The notes under the pieces are model-generated. The model was not told the origin of the DNA, did no database searches, and saw only the letters and a list, made by a program, of their open reading frames with translations. A stretch of DNA of 64,000 nucleotides from Ovis canadensis (taxonomy: Eukaryota > Chordata > Mammalia > Artiodactyla > Bovidae), in contig NC_091255.1 of the NCBI RefSeq assembly GCF_042477335.2, positions 47,098,501-47,162,500 of the forward strand, written 5' to 3'. The position numbers and the translations under genes are program-made. Of the stretch, positions 20,561-32,204 are shown one piece after another. The stretch's first letter is position 1. Each line of letters starts with the position of its first letter.

Positions 20561-22239
20561 CATACATACACATATACACACTTTGTAATGATTTTTCACT
20601 CAATAAGGTGTAATGGAATTTTTTACATGTCAATATATAAAGATTTACATTTATAAGAGTGTTTTAAAAAATTCCCTAACATTGTCATCATGTTTAAGGT
20701 TAACCTCTTCTCTTTCCTCTTCCACCCGAGCTCTCCTCAGTTCTCCCCTGGGAGCTGGCCCCATCTCTGCATCCTTGTCCCAACTCAACAGGGCTTCACC
20801 CTCAGGGGCCCATGGGGACTCTCTGCTCCCAACTAGAGCTGAACCAAGAGGCAGGTTGGCAGGTGAAAGCAAAGCTGGGGACCCCAGGAGGCGGGCATGA
20901 CCCAGGGAGAGGGGGAGGAAAGAGCTTGAGCACATCCTCTGAGCACGGAGGCCAGCACACCGCAGCACCAGATCCCGGAACTGGCTTCCTCCTGGCCCAT
21001 TACCCACCTTCTCCATCCTTACAGAAGGGGGGAGTTTCTGCCTGCTGTTCCATGTGGGCTGCATTGCTTGAAAGAGAGGGTAATCTTGAGACCCTTGGCT
21101 ACTTTTGGGGAAACATGAAAGATTTTAGTAAGTCTTCCTTGAATGACTGGTTTCCCCAGGAGACACGAGGCTGTGGGATGCTGACGCCTCTTCTGGGAGA
21201 CATTCTTGCTAAGTGCTTGGCTATGGAGGGCCAAGTGGGGCCCTGTTCCTCCCTGTCTCTCCCTCTCCTCCTCTCCATGCTCATCCTCAGGTGAAGTGAT
21301 CCATCCCCCTACCCCTGAACAGAAGAACCTAAGCCCCTGCCCAGCTTTGGGGGCAGGATGGATTATGAATCTCAGAATCAGGTGGACCTGGGGGCATGTC
21401 CCTGGAGGAAGAGGGTGGCAGGAGGCAGTCTTTGTGTAACCTGATGAACTGTTAGAGGGTCTTATAGCCCGGCTTATCAACCCCAGGTTCCTCACACACT
21501 CCCTCCAATTCCCTCCACCCAAAAAAGAAAGTGCCTGTGAAAAGTGGGGGCTGAGTAGCCCTGGTGTCACCACTGCCAGTCCCGCCTCTCTGCCAGCTTG
21601 GGTGAGAAGAAGAACCCTGGCAGTGACACCTCCTCCTCCCCTTGCCACCTCATCCTCTTCCCAGGCCCCAGGACTGGAGAGGTGGGGGAGGTGGAGCAGG
21701 ATACAGGGCCCCCTGGGGTCTGCTCACTTCCATCGCTGCTCATCCCAGCCCCTCTCTCGTGGATCTGCCCACTGATCATCCAGAAGGCTGGTCTAGGTGG
21801 GGCAGGAGCAAAGGACAGGGTATGTCTCTAGGATGGGAGAGACACTGTCTCCAGCAAACATCAAACGTCATGAGACAGGCTGGATGGGAACTGTGGGAAA
21901 ATGAACAACTTACCAAACTCCCACTCCCCGCTTGTGCAGAGCCAGGGCTGGAACCCCCATCTCTTGACTCCTGATCCAGTGCTCTTCCCACAAGAGTGTT
22001 GCCTTCCCATTTTGAGGGAGAACACTCGTAATAAATGAAAAGTCATGTAATCACATCAGAAAAGGTTTGGAAAACAGAAAAGTAAATTGCCCCGTATCTC
22101 ACCAACCTGGACAGCGGTTTTCTTCACCCTGTTCTGCCTGTATTCAAGGCTTCTTTTCAAGCCATTTCCTATCAAGACTCAAAAAGGAGCTTGGCTCCTC
22201 TGATGCCACACAGCACCTGCCATGACTGTGCCTGGAAGC

Positions 22240-22345
22240 TTTACAATGTGAATTCCTCAGACCTGCCTCTGGAGATTCTGATTCCCAGGTCTGTGGCTGG
22301 TTATCCAGTATCTGTCCAGGTGATGCTGGGCGCCCTCGGAGTCCA
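22240..22345. mobile_element. MER5A-like hAT remnant
   Basis: GAGATTCTGATTCCCAGGTC followed by CCAGGTGATGCTGGGC resembles the diagnostic core of MER5A. Ends are not defined. Confidence 0.5.
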
Positions 22346-25300
22346 TGCATCCCACTCTCAGGCCCACTCTCATTTTGCCATTCTACTTCCAAATCATGTC
22401 CCAACCTGAGAAAGCCTGTGCCCTGACCCTGCTTGTTGTGTGCCCCTTGGCACCTGGAAGACTGTGTGATGGTTGAGGATGGCCACTACAGGCATTGAGT
22501 ACATTTTCTTAACGAAGTGCCAGGACCAGGCAATTCCTTACCCCAGAATCTAAACAATCACCTGTGATCTCTGCTTACAATGTGTGGATGCTTAGCACTC
22601 CCAGGACCTGGAAGGCTCTTGAATGGGCTCATGCTGCATGGTGCCAGGGTAGGGTGCTGAATGGCCCACGGGGCAGTCACAGGGGGTGGCTGTTGGTAGA
22701 GACCTAGCATATTAGGACACTGAGATCTAGGATGTCTGCCTCCACCCTGCTGGGCGTAACCTGAGAGGCTGTGGAGGGCAGCATGCTGGAGAAGAGGCAG
22801 GACAGGAACAGGAGAGAGCACAGTGAGAGGGGGCTGGGCTGGGTTTCTGAAAGAGGCAGAGATGGAGTGGGACAGGGACCACAAGGTCAGAAACCCAGAG
22901 CATGACTCCATGAGAAAGTCTCAGGCCAGGAGAGCGAGATCTGAAAAGAAGACGGGGGAGATGGGCCAGGGAGAGGGAGGTTTGCAGGCAGAGAGACCTG
23001 TGGCAACAGAAATGGTGTAATTGGCTTAGAACCCCGATTCCAACTGGCTGTGTGGTCTGTTCAAGTATCTTCACCTCCCTGGCTTCCTCATCAGTAAATG
23101 GAGCTAAAAGACTTTCCGTCAGGATGACCAGGTCTCCAGTGAGGTGTGAGGCAGTGTGGAGGCCATGGGGTTCTGCCCCGAGGCCAGAGCAGAGCAGAGG
23201 CACCGGCTGTGCTAAAGTGCCTCCTCTCCTCCTCCTCCAAGCCGCCCACAGGTCCCTTCCCTCCCCTGGCATCCACTGGTTCCCCACAAAATGCCCTTCA
23301 AATCCAGACCTCAGTCTCCACTAGAGCCCTGGGCCCAAAGAGAACCTCTCTGTAAGATCCCATCCCAGGAAGGACAGTCTTCCCCTCCAGACACCCATAT
23401 GCCATTCCCTGAAGACCGGGACAGGCCAAACCCCAGGGACTCGGGGTCACAGAGATAAATTAGGCTCAGCCTCTTCCTCCAAAGAACTCTTAGCGAGGTG
23501 ACCTTGGGATCCGAGTTCTCCAGCCCCTCAGTGCATTTGCTCTTCGGATGCAGGCTTGAAACATGCCAGCCTGTGCACGTACAATGAACAGCACCCATGT
23601 GTGAGCAAGCACATCCGTGCACACACAAACACACAGCGACACTAGACACAGCCCTGCAGCCTCACCCCCTTCTCGTGTTCCACATGCAGCCTCCCTGAAC
23701 TCCTTGGGCATCTGCTCTGCTCACCCCCACCTGCTCTGAACCTCCTCCCGCTCTGGGCCCAGACTGCCAGTCCTTCAGATAGCATGGCCGGAACCATCAG
23801 ATTAACAGCCAGGGAGGGCAGGAGGGGAGTGACAAGCACCTGTAGAAGCCCTTGCCCGTGACAGCTGCGGGAGTTCCGGGTCCCCAGCACCCAGCACCAG
23901 CTGATCAGTGTGGGCTCAACACTGATCAAGGGCAAGGGCTCTGGGTTCTCACTTCCAGGCTGGTTCCCCTTCCTTACCTCCTACACCTTGCAAGGCTGGG
24001 AAGCCTTACCCTTTAGCTCCAGGCCACACCGGGTTCTCCTGTATTTCAGGCCTCTCCTGGGGGCATCCTATCTTGGAGCAGCTCTTTTGTCTCTAACCGC
24101 TGTCACCTGGGGCCCCAGCTCTTCACACTAGACCCACACCCCACACACACACCCACAGAGCACCCCACCTCCACTGCGTTTCCAGGCTAGGGTTCCTGCC
24201 CCCTCTTGAAGGGACCTCAAGACGTTGGGTGCTTGAGCAACATCTTGGGGGCATGCCAGGCTATGAGTGGGCAGTCCTGAGCTTCAGGGAGGCCCCAGGG
24301 AGAGAGTGTGTCCCTCCCCTTCCTGGGGAATCTCAGCAGACAGGCCCTTAATCTCAGGCAGGAAGCAGAGTCCGGTTACCAGGAGTTGAGGGGGGGTGGT
24401 GGTGGGGATACTCAGGGCTTTGGTTAAAGGGAGCTGGTGTTGGGGGAGTGCAGACAAGAAAGAGCCGAGTAGTGGGATGCGGGCCAGGGGTTAACCCCTC
24501 CACAGTTAGGCTCCTCTCTTGTGCCTTTGGAGATCGTACAATCCCTTGGCACTGTCAGGCCTCTGCCAGGCCAGGCCTCTGGAAGGCCACTCCCCAGGGC
24601 TTCTGGCCACAGGACAGCCAAACAGCCCCTGCTTGGCCCCTCGCTCTCCAAGGCCCTCGCCTGGCTTCCTGTGAGCTGTATGTATCCCTGTTTGCCCCGT
24701 GACCCTATTGGTCTCTCAGGGCCTCTGAGTCTCTGAGTTTCTTCTCTGCTATATCTATCTGATTCTGAGTCTCTTGGGGTCCCCTGTGTTCCTGCCTGGC
24801 TGGCCATGTGTTTCTTTCACATCCACCTCTAGCTCTAGGATCTGTAAAATCTTGGGGTGCTTATCCTGAGAGTAGTTTCCTTGTCACTCTCTTGGTGTCT
24901 GTCCATCTGCTTACTCCGGGGCTGAATTTGCAAACACCTCTGTATCTCCACGTCTCTGTCAGCGCCTCGAGGTCTCTCTAGGTCTCAGTGTGCCTGCTGC
25001 ATGTCAGTCTGTCTGTCTGGGACTGGGCCCCCATCTGCGAGTCTGCTCTGGGCCTGTCTCTGGCTCCGAGGCCCTTTGGCTTGTCCATCTGGTTAACACT
25101 GTGGGGGTGGGGACTAGATGAGGCAGACTAGATGGGGCTGGACCTGGGATGGACCAGAGAGGAAGGGAAAAGGGGGGCACAGGTGGCAGTGAGGGGAGGA
25201 GGTGAGGGGACAAACCCCATTCTTGAACGTTGCCTGAAGCCAGCTGGAGCCTGCCGAAAAACCAGGCTGGAGCTCTCCTGGCCAGTGGGCAAGGGAGAGA

Positions 25301-27779
25301 CCTGGCAGGGACCCTTCTGGTGTGGGACGAGGGCAGAGCTGCAAGGAACTGAGAGACGTCAGGTGAGGAAGACTCAGAAAGAAATGGAGAGGCAGAAGGG
25401 AGCTCTGCGTTCTGACCACAGCTCCCCCGCTAACTCCCGATGACCTTGGGCCAGGTGCTTTCCCTCTTTGTGCCTCAGTTTTCTGCTCTGTAAAATGAAA
25501 CAGTCAGTAGAGACCATCCTCTAGAGCCAGGGGGAGGCAGAAGACTTCCCTAAACCCAGGGCAAGAGACTGGTTGCCCTTGTCTGTCCCCTGAGGGGTCT
25601 CCCAAGGTCCCTTCCAATACCAACACCATCTGTGTCTGTCCCTCCACTCCCGGCAGGACAGAGGGAAGAATGGGAGTTAACTAGCAGCAAGGACTTCCTG
25701 CTGCACAGCGGGAGGGTGAGGATTCTCCTCCCAGCGGTCCTGGGGCCCCTCTGCTGGGGCTGAGGGTGGAGGGGCAGGGAGGGGGTGGGGGCTCAGCAGC
25801 TGGGTAATTAGCCCTCGCTCTCAGGCCCTGGGGGAGGGGCTGGCTGGACGGAGAAACCAACGCAAAGTGACAGGGGCAGTTTTGACACGCGGTGGAGCTG
25901 ACGGGCCCAGGGGGCCAAGGCTTTGGTTTGGTGGGCGGGGGATCCCATCAGATGATTAAAAAATAGGTCAGAAGGAAGAAGCCACAGCCGGCACTGGATC
26001 CGTAGTGAGAACGCCATGCAGCTTCCCCAGGGCTGCAGGCCAAAATGGGGTGGGAGGGGGCTGAGGAGTGTTTGCAGGGGTGGGAGTGCTGGGAGTGGGG
26101 ACAAGGAGGCTGCAGGCCCAGCAGCTGGCCCTCTGTCTCCCTCATCCCTGTCTCACGGGGACACTCTGAAGTCCTACTTGCGGTCTGCCTTCTGGCCTTC
26201 CTGCTGCACATGGTCTTCCTCCTCAAAGGCAGGAAGATATAGCTCTTCCTCTGTTTGGCCCTACCCTTCCCACAATATATATATACACAGCCTATTCCAG
26301 AAACACTAAGACCACTACCCACTTTGGCAGTCCTCCCTACCCTCTGCCTGTCCTTACCCTCTGCTCTGTCCCCCTCTGCAAAAGCAGCTTGCTGACTTAT
26401 CCCTCATTTCTGGCCCATCTGAACAAATTCACTTACCACTGTGCTCTTTGTTCTTGCCAATTCTGCATCCTGCTTGGGGTCAGCTTTGGCCCTCTAGCCT
26501 GTTCTCATGGCTTTCTTTTTTCTCCTTTCCTCCTTCTCAACTCCATGAAACCTAACAGTGGCCTGGGAATGGCATAAGGCAGACAGCAGGGAGGAGTGAG
26601 GTAGGAGACCCAGGAGCCTGGGACAAGTTCATCTTCTAGCATTTCACTGGCAAAGGCTGAGTGACCAAGTCTGGACTGTATAATACAAAGCCCTGAGACA
26701 CCTTGGAGCATTCCCTCTGTTTAAGCAGTTTAGAGTCACCTCCCACTTCATCCACTTAAGGCTGAGAAGTTGTTTCCCCATAGCCCTTTATACTGCAGCT
26801 CAGTCTCATTTCCCTTTCTGAGATCCCCCAACTTTTGAGATCTTGGAAAGATTAGCACCCACAACTTGGGAGGAGAGCCAACGCCTTGGCCCTCTGTGCT
26901 GCGCTCCATTCTCCTAAATCCCAGGCACAAGCAGAAATCCAGCAGACAGCCAGTGGAAGTCCGGGGAGAGGAACAGAGCAGGCAGGAGCAGAGCCATCTC
27001 CAGCTGAGTGGACACCTGGGTCCCAGCCACTGCAATGGAGGGCACCCAAGGCCATGTTGGCACGGAAATGGATTGGCTAGGTCTGACCTTGAGTTTAACC
27101 TCACTTATGATACCGGACGCAGATCTGCTCTGACACAGTAGTCTGAGATTTCCCCGGGAGCCTGTTGGCTGCTGCCCAGCCCCCTCAGTTACCCAGGAAG
27201 TGTCACAAGGCGTCTTGCTAACATCTTTCTACCACAGCCATGGGCAGTTGGAAGCCCCTGGACCCTCACCTCCAGCCACAGGGCTCGTGAAGCTGGTGTG
27301 ACTGCTTTTAGCCTGCCCACCTCATGCCTGCCTCCATTTCTTTCCAACCACTGGCACAAGAACCTGACATGTTCTGTGGTTGGGGAGTGATGGCTATGGC
27401 TAGGCAAGTTCTCAGCAACTGGACCAATGGTTGGGGATTGAGATACTGGGCCCATGGTCTTTGCATTTCACACACACACACACGTACATATACACACGTG
27501 CACACTGACCTGGAATCACCACCCAAGGCTCAGGGCCCCAGGAATGGACAGTGTACCAGGGTCCTCAGGCTCACGCTCTCGTGGACATACTGCTTTTGTG
27601 CTTTTGAGTCCAGTTTGTGCTTTGTCTCATCTGTTTATGCCCAGCAAGTTGGAAATTGGAAAAACCCAAGTTCTTCCTGATGATCCCACTGCTGCTTGGG
27701 GACACAGAGAATGAAAAAAGAGAAGACGCCCAGGCAATTCACACTCTTGATTTCATTAAGCTCCACAACACTGCAGGCC

Positions 27780-27990
27780 AGTGGGGCAGGGATCACTGTA
27801 CCCATTTTGCAGACAGGAAAACAGAGGCATAGAGAGGTTAAGTACCTTGTCAAGCTGGTGACCCCACACTGAACCCTTATGCTTGCACAGTGCCCTTCCC
27901 GTGACCTCACCTGTAAAGGGGATACTATCGTTCTTCATTTTACAGATGAGGAAACTGATGCTCAGAGGATGACTTGATTTCCCTAGGGTC
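27780..27990. mobile_element. MIR remnant(s)
   Basis: CCCATTTTGCAGACAGGAAA and TTTTACAGATGAGGAAACTG are two MIR-type cores in tandem; possibly two separate insertions. Confidence 0.6.
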
Positions 27991-28615
27991 TCAGCTATTT
28001 TTATCCCCTATCCTTCTCTGCTCACAAGGATCCTACTCAAACAATTCTGGCTCAGAGTCCTTCCCTCCCTCTGGAGAAAGGCAAGACTTTAGGGCCGCCC
28101 CAGGTCACCCCCAGTGTGTGTTCCTCTGTCTTTGGGAAGTCATTCCTAGTGTCCTGTCTGATGACGGTGCAGAACTGCGCTCCATTACTTAGCAAAGCCC
28201 ATCCCACTTATGGGGCAAGGACTGAGAGCAGGACTGAGGAACTAAAAGGGCCAGGGACTGGCTCAGCCACACAGCCCAGGCCAGGCTGGGCATGGCAGCA
28301 GTAGAGGAAATCAGGTCCAGATGGAAGAAGCCAGAAGTTCTGATTTCCAGGCGCAGGTTTCCAGAGGCGGGAGCAGGGACCTTCCTCACTTTTTTGAACT
28401 CCCTGCCCCTGAACACCGGCCCACTGCCACACATCCAAGCCATTTGGTGATTCTGTCTGAGTGGGGAGGAGGCCTGGTCAGCTCTTAGAGATGGGAGGAG
28501 GGCGCCACTGGGCATGCTCCCTGCCAGGCAGTGCTGCCTCCCACTCTGCCCACTCTGAGGTTCATCACACCTCAGCTCTGCCCTTCTGCTAATAGAATCT
28601 GTGCTCACTTCTCAT

Positions 28616-28649
28616 CTTGCTTCTCACCTGGAGACCTGTGAGAAGCAAG
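28616..28649. repeat. Perfect 12-bp inverted repeat with 10-nt spacer
   Basis: CTTGCTTCTCAC at 28616-28627 is repeated in reverse complement, GTGAGAAGCAAG, at 28638-28649. No known element explains it. Confidence 0.9.
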
Positions 28650-29089
28650 GCCAGTGGCCATGAGTGGGGCACAGAGCTGGCTGGAGCTGACAGTTGCTCC
28701 ACCCCTCTCCATGCCTCCTGGATGGCCTGTGATTCTGGAACACCTTTAAGCTGCTGCTGTAGCTTTAGTAGCTCTGGGACAGCAAGTGGAGCTTAAGAGC
28801 TCCTGTTCTTGGCTAGGAGGGAGGAGGGGGCTTCCTCTGACAGCTCATGTGGGCAAATCGTGGGCCCTAGACTCTTCTCCAGATCTAGACCCCCTGAAAT
28901 GCTCCACCTTTCCTTAACAAACCCAGGGAAGCCTTCCAAAAAGGTCAACCGAGACAGTCCTTTCCTCCCCTCCACTGTAAGTTCTTCCTCGAGCCTAACT
29001 GTGATCCCTTGCAGAGGGGTAGAAGGGGGCAGAGATGAATCGCAGTTTCTTATAAACCTGGTGGCTTCTTGTTCCCCGACGACAATACA

Positions 29090-30260
29090 GCGTACGAGTT
29101 CTGTGGTTCTGGCTCTGAGTCAGGCCCCATCACCCGGGCGTCCCCTGTGCCACCTCGCTCCGCCCCGCCCCAGACTGGAAAATCAGGCTCATGCCTCTGC
29201 CCCGAGTCAGTGCTTCCCCTGCTTCCCCTCACGATCTCGCTTTCCCCTAAAGGGAGGTATTTCCTCGAAGCTGGGAAAAGTCAAGGGGGCAGAGACCTCG
29301 CCAGTTACCGGGAGGCAGGAGGCGGCGGACGGTGGGCATGGGGCATGGGGCGGGGGTGGGGCCACCCTGTCTTCCTGTCCCTCCCCTCCCCTCCCCTCAT
29401 TCAGCCCAGCTCCTCCGTCCTGCTCTTCTAGCTAGTCGGATGTGTGTGTCAGTACAAGAGCATGGTATGTGTGTGTATGCACACTTAATGCACTTGTATA
29501 GCTGGTATTGGGGGTGGGCTCCTTAATCCCCAAGGGTGAGCGTGGGGTGAAGGAGGGGAGATGTCATGCCACTGGTGTGTCTGTGAGTGACACAGAGTTT
29601 TTCCACACGTATGTTATTCACATGTTCCTTGTCCGCCATGTACTCTCCAGACCTCCCAGAATCACAAGTCTGGTCCACATGGACCCCACTCCTTGCAGCC
29701 TGGGTATTAACCATATTCCCTCCCTCTCCTTAAGTGAGAAGCCTACCCTCCTTCAGCTTCCCCAAAGGATGAGGTATTAAGGGATTCAGTGAGGAGGTAG
29801 GCCCCTCCCTTCGCAAAAAAATGGATCCTTCTTGGTCCCACCAGGGACCCCCAGTCCTTAGCTTGTCCGGACAGGTGACAGCTAGGTCCTGCAGACTTTC
29901 AACCTTTCCACCTAGTCAGAGGCTCAAAGAGACACGAAGCTCATGAACCCCATTCCCGGACCCGGATGAGGGCAGGATGAGTTTGGAGAAACTGAATCCC
30001 GGGGAGGGGGCAGTTAGAAAAGTCTGAGTCGGCAATCTAGGACTCACGTGCACCCACCCGCAGCCCGGGGGCGGGGCGGGGAGAACGTGGGAGTGAAACA
30101 GGAAGAGAGATGGAGAGACAGAGAACGAAAGCCGGAGAGAGAAACTGAGAAGGTGGACAGTCAGAAAGAGATCGAAGGGCCGAACTGGGGCGGGGGGGCG
30201 GGGCACTGGGAGCAGGACTGCGGCGGCGACCGCGGGCGCGCTGGCAGCAGGGGTCAAGGG
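29090..30260. promoter_or_regulatory. Orphan CpG-rich patch between TBX21 and TBKBP1
   Basis: Two CpG-rich cores (about 29090-29340 and 30030-30250) with GGGGCGGGGCGGGG-type Sp/KLF boxes and GCGGCGGCGACCGCGGGCGC, separated by ordinary sequence and a purine-rich run. No recognised exon starts here. It may be an enhancer or the promoter of an unannotated RNA. Confidence 0.45.
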
Positions 30261-31780
30261 AAGGGTTGCCTTTTCCTTTTTTCACGGGCATCACAGATGC
30301 ACAATCGGTCAGCGAGGAAAGAATGCAAGTCTTTCATGTCAAGAAGGGGAAATCGAGGCTTAGTGATAGAGTCACTTAAAAGGGAAAACCCAGCTGGGGA
30401 GGACCCACCCTCCCGCTTCCCAGATCGAGTTCTTTTTTTTTGGAAGCCCAAATGGGTTTCTGGAGGGTACTCGGGCTCAGCAGGCACTTCCCACATTCTT
30501 TGTGGTGGGGCTGGGGTGGGTGGCAAGGGGGGAGGGGTGGCAAGGGGGAAGGAGACTGGAGATTAGTCTTGACACGGATTTGCATGGCAAGCACACTTCT
30601 TCCTCTGAGATGTTACAGATCAATAAAAATAGCAAAACTTTCGAAAGGATGATTTTACGCCACTTTACAAAACACAACATTGAGAGGAGGGAATGCAAAC
30701 TCCTCCCTTGGTGCAGGAAGGAGGAGGTTGGCAAAGTGGCCAAGAGTGTCAACATCCAGAAGAAAGACAGCGACTCTCTTACCCACACACCTCCAGCCCA
30801 CACTCAGGATGACCTGGATTGTCTCTTCCTGACTCTGAGAAGGATGGAGAGTAAGGCCCTGTCAGACTCCAGACCATCAAACTCTAGATGGCACTGACCA
30901 GGGGCTAGGCATTCCCATTTCAGCCCGGCTTCTCCCATCTGCAGCACCCTGCCTGAAAGACCACCAGCAGAACTTGGCCCAGAGAGTGGAGGGGACTATC
31001 TGCAGGTCACACAGCCACCTGGGAGGGAGGTGGGAGAAAGCCAACTGAGGACTCTGGTCCCAGCCCCAGCACCCAGGCCCTGCCCATGGGACCTACTGTG
31101 GCCAGTCACACCTGCAGCAGCATCTTGGCTCCTGGCTCCCTTGAGAATTGGAACTGGACTCCCAGGCTGATTGAAGGGAGACTTGCTGGGGACCTAGAGG
31201 CCTCACCCTCAGCCCCTGTCTTCTCTAAGCTGCTGCGTGAGGCAGCCCAGGGATAACAGCTCCCCCCACCCGGTGATCACCTGAGACCTCGGGCCCATGG
31301 TCACGCTGGATACAGTGACTGTAGCCCTGCCACCTGGGAGCTCAGCTTCCAGCGAAAACCTCCAAAAGAAACCACTTTTCCAAGTTTGCCTCTGAAACTC
31401 TGGGGGGCTCATAGAAGGGGCTTACAACCCCCTTAGTCATCCTAGGAAGCCAAGCTGAATAGCAGTGACTGATATTCACCCAACCACAAAGCCAATTTTG
31501 TGGTTTCAATTGTTTTCAGAAGGAGCAGCAGTGCAGTGGCAGGAGGCCCTGGGCTGCCTGCTGGACCCCAGCCCCTGTCTGGGGCACTGACAGGGCAGAG
31601 TAGGGGCACTCTACTCTGCCTTGGCACAACTCAGTCCAAGCCCAGGAAGGCACAGAACTGCCCCCACCTCACAGATTCACAGGGCAAGGGTTCATAACAA
31701 CCAGGAACATCGCCCTCCCCCATCCTTTCCACGTCCCCCCAGCAACTTGACTGGTCAGGCTGGCTGCTTCCTGGATCCAA
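30260..31780. other. Intergenic DNA, nothing recognised
   Basis: Moderately GC-rich single-copy-looking sequence. No repeat family, exon or RNA gene was recognised. Confidence 0.5.
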
Positions 31781-31784
31781 GGTG

Positions 31785-31955
31785 AACTCTTTTCTTTTCT
31801 TTCCTTTTTGTTTCATTTTGTTTTTCTTTCCTTTCCTTTTCCTTCTTTCTTCTTTCTTCTTTCCTTTCTTCCTTTCTTCCTTTCTTCCTTCCCTTCCTTC
31901 TTCCCTCCCTCTCTCTTCCGTCTCCCTCCCCTTTTCCTCTAATATGTGTGTGTGG
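31785..31955. repeat. Polypyrimidine tract (TTCC/TTTC)n
   Basis: About 170 bases almost purely C and T on the plus strand. Read on the minus strand it is a (GGAA/GAAA)n stretch lying at the 3' side of the minus-strand Bov-tA at 32010-32202, so it probably grew from that SINE's tail. May form triplex DNA. Confidence 0.9.
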
Positions 31956-32009
31956 CAGGAATAGTTCAGGAGCCATAGCAAAGTGAACAGAGGCTGCTGG
32001 AAAAGTTAA

Positions 32010-32202
32010 AGGAAAAGTTAAGTTGCTCAGTGGTGTCTGACTCTTTGCGACCCCATATAGACTGTAGCCCACCAGGCTTCTCCGTACATGGGATTCTCCA
32101 GGCAAGAATACTGGAGTGGGTTGCCATTTCTTTCTCCAGGATCGAACCCAGGTCTTCCACATTGCAGGCAAATGCTTTAACCTCTGAGCCACCAGGGAAG
32201 CT
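32010..32202 (-). mobile_element. Bov-tA SINE
   Basis: Plus strand GTTGCTCAGTGGTGTCTGAC to GAGCCACCAGGGAAGC, reverse of a complete Bov-tA. Confidence 0.92.
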
Positions 32203-32204
32203 GA

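Larger units (their letters stand above)
19630..29040. other. TBX21-TBKBP1 intergenic DNA, left half
   Basis: GC-rich, few young retroposons. MIR pieces near 19.99-20.06, 23.03-23.11, 25.43-25.51 and 27.78-27.99 kb, a (CA)n at 20535-20560 and a MER5A-like piece near 22.3 kb. Many short frames, none with exon structure or a recognisable product. The block at 25.78-26.0 kb is non-repetitive and might be regulatory. Confidence 0.55.

Noticed and set aside
20812-21648. Frames of 160 (plus) and 209 (minus) codons in the intergenic region
   Set aside because: They overlap one another on opposite strands, lack splice or promoter context and show no recognisable domain.
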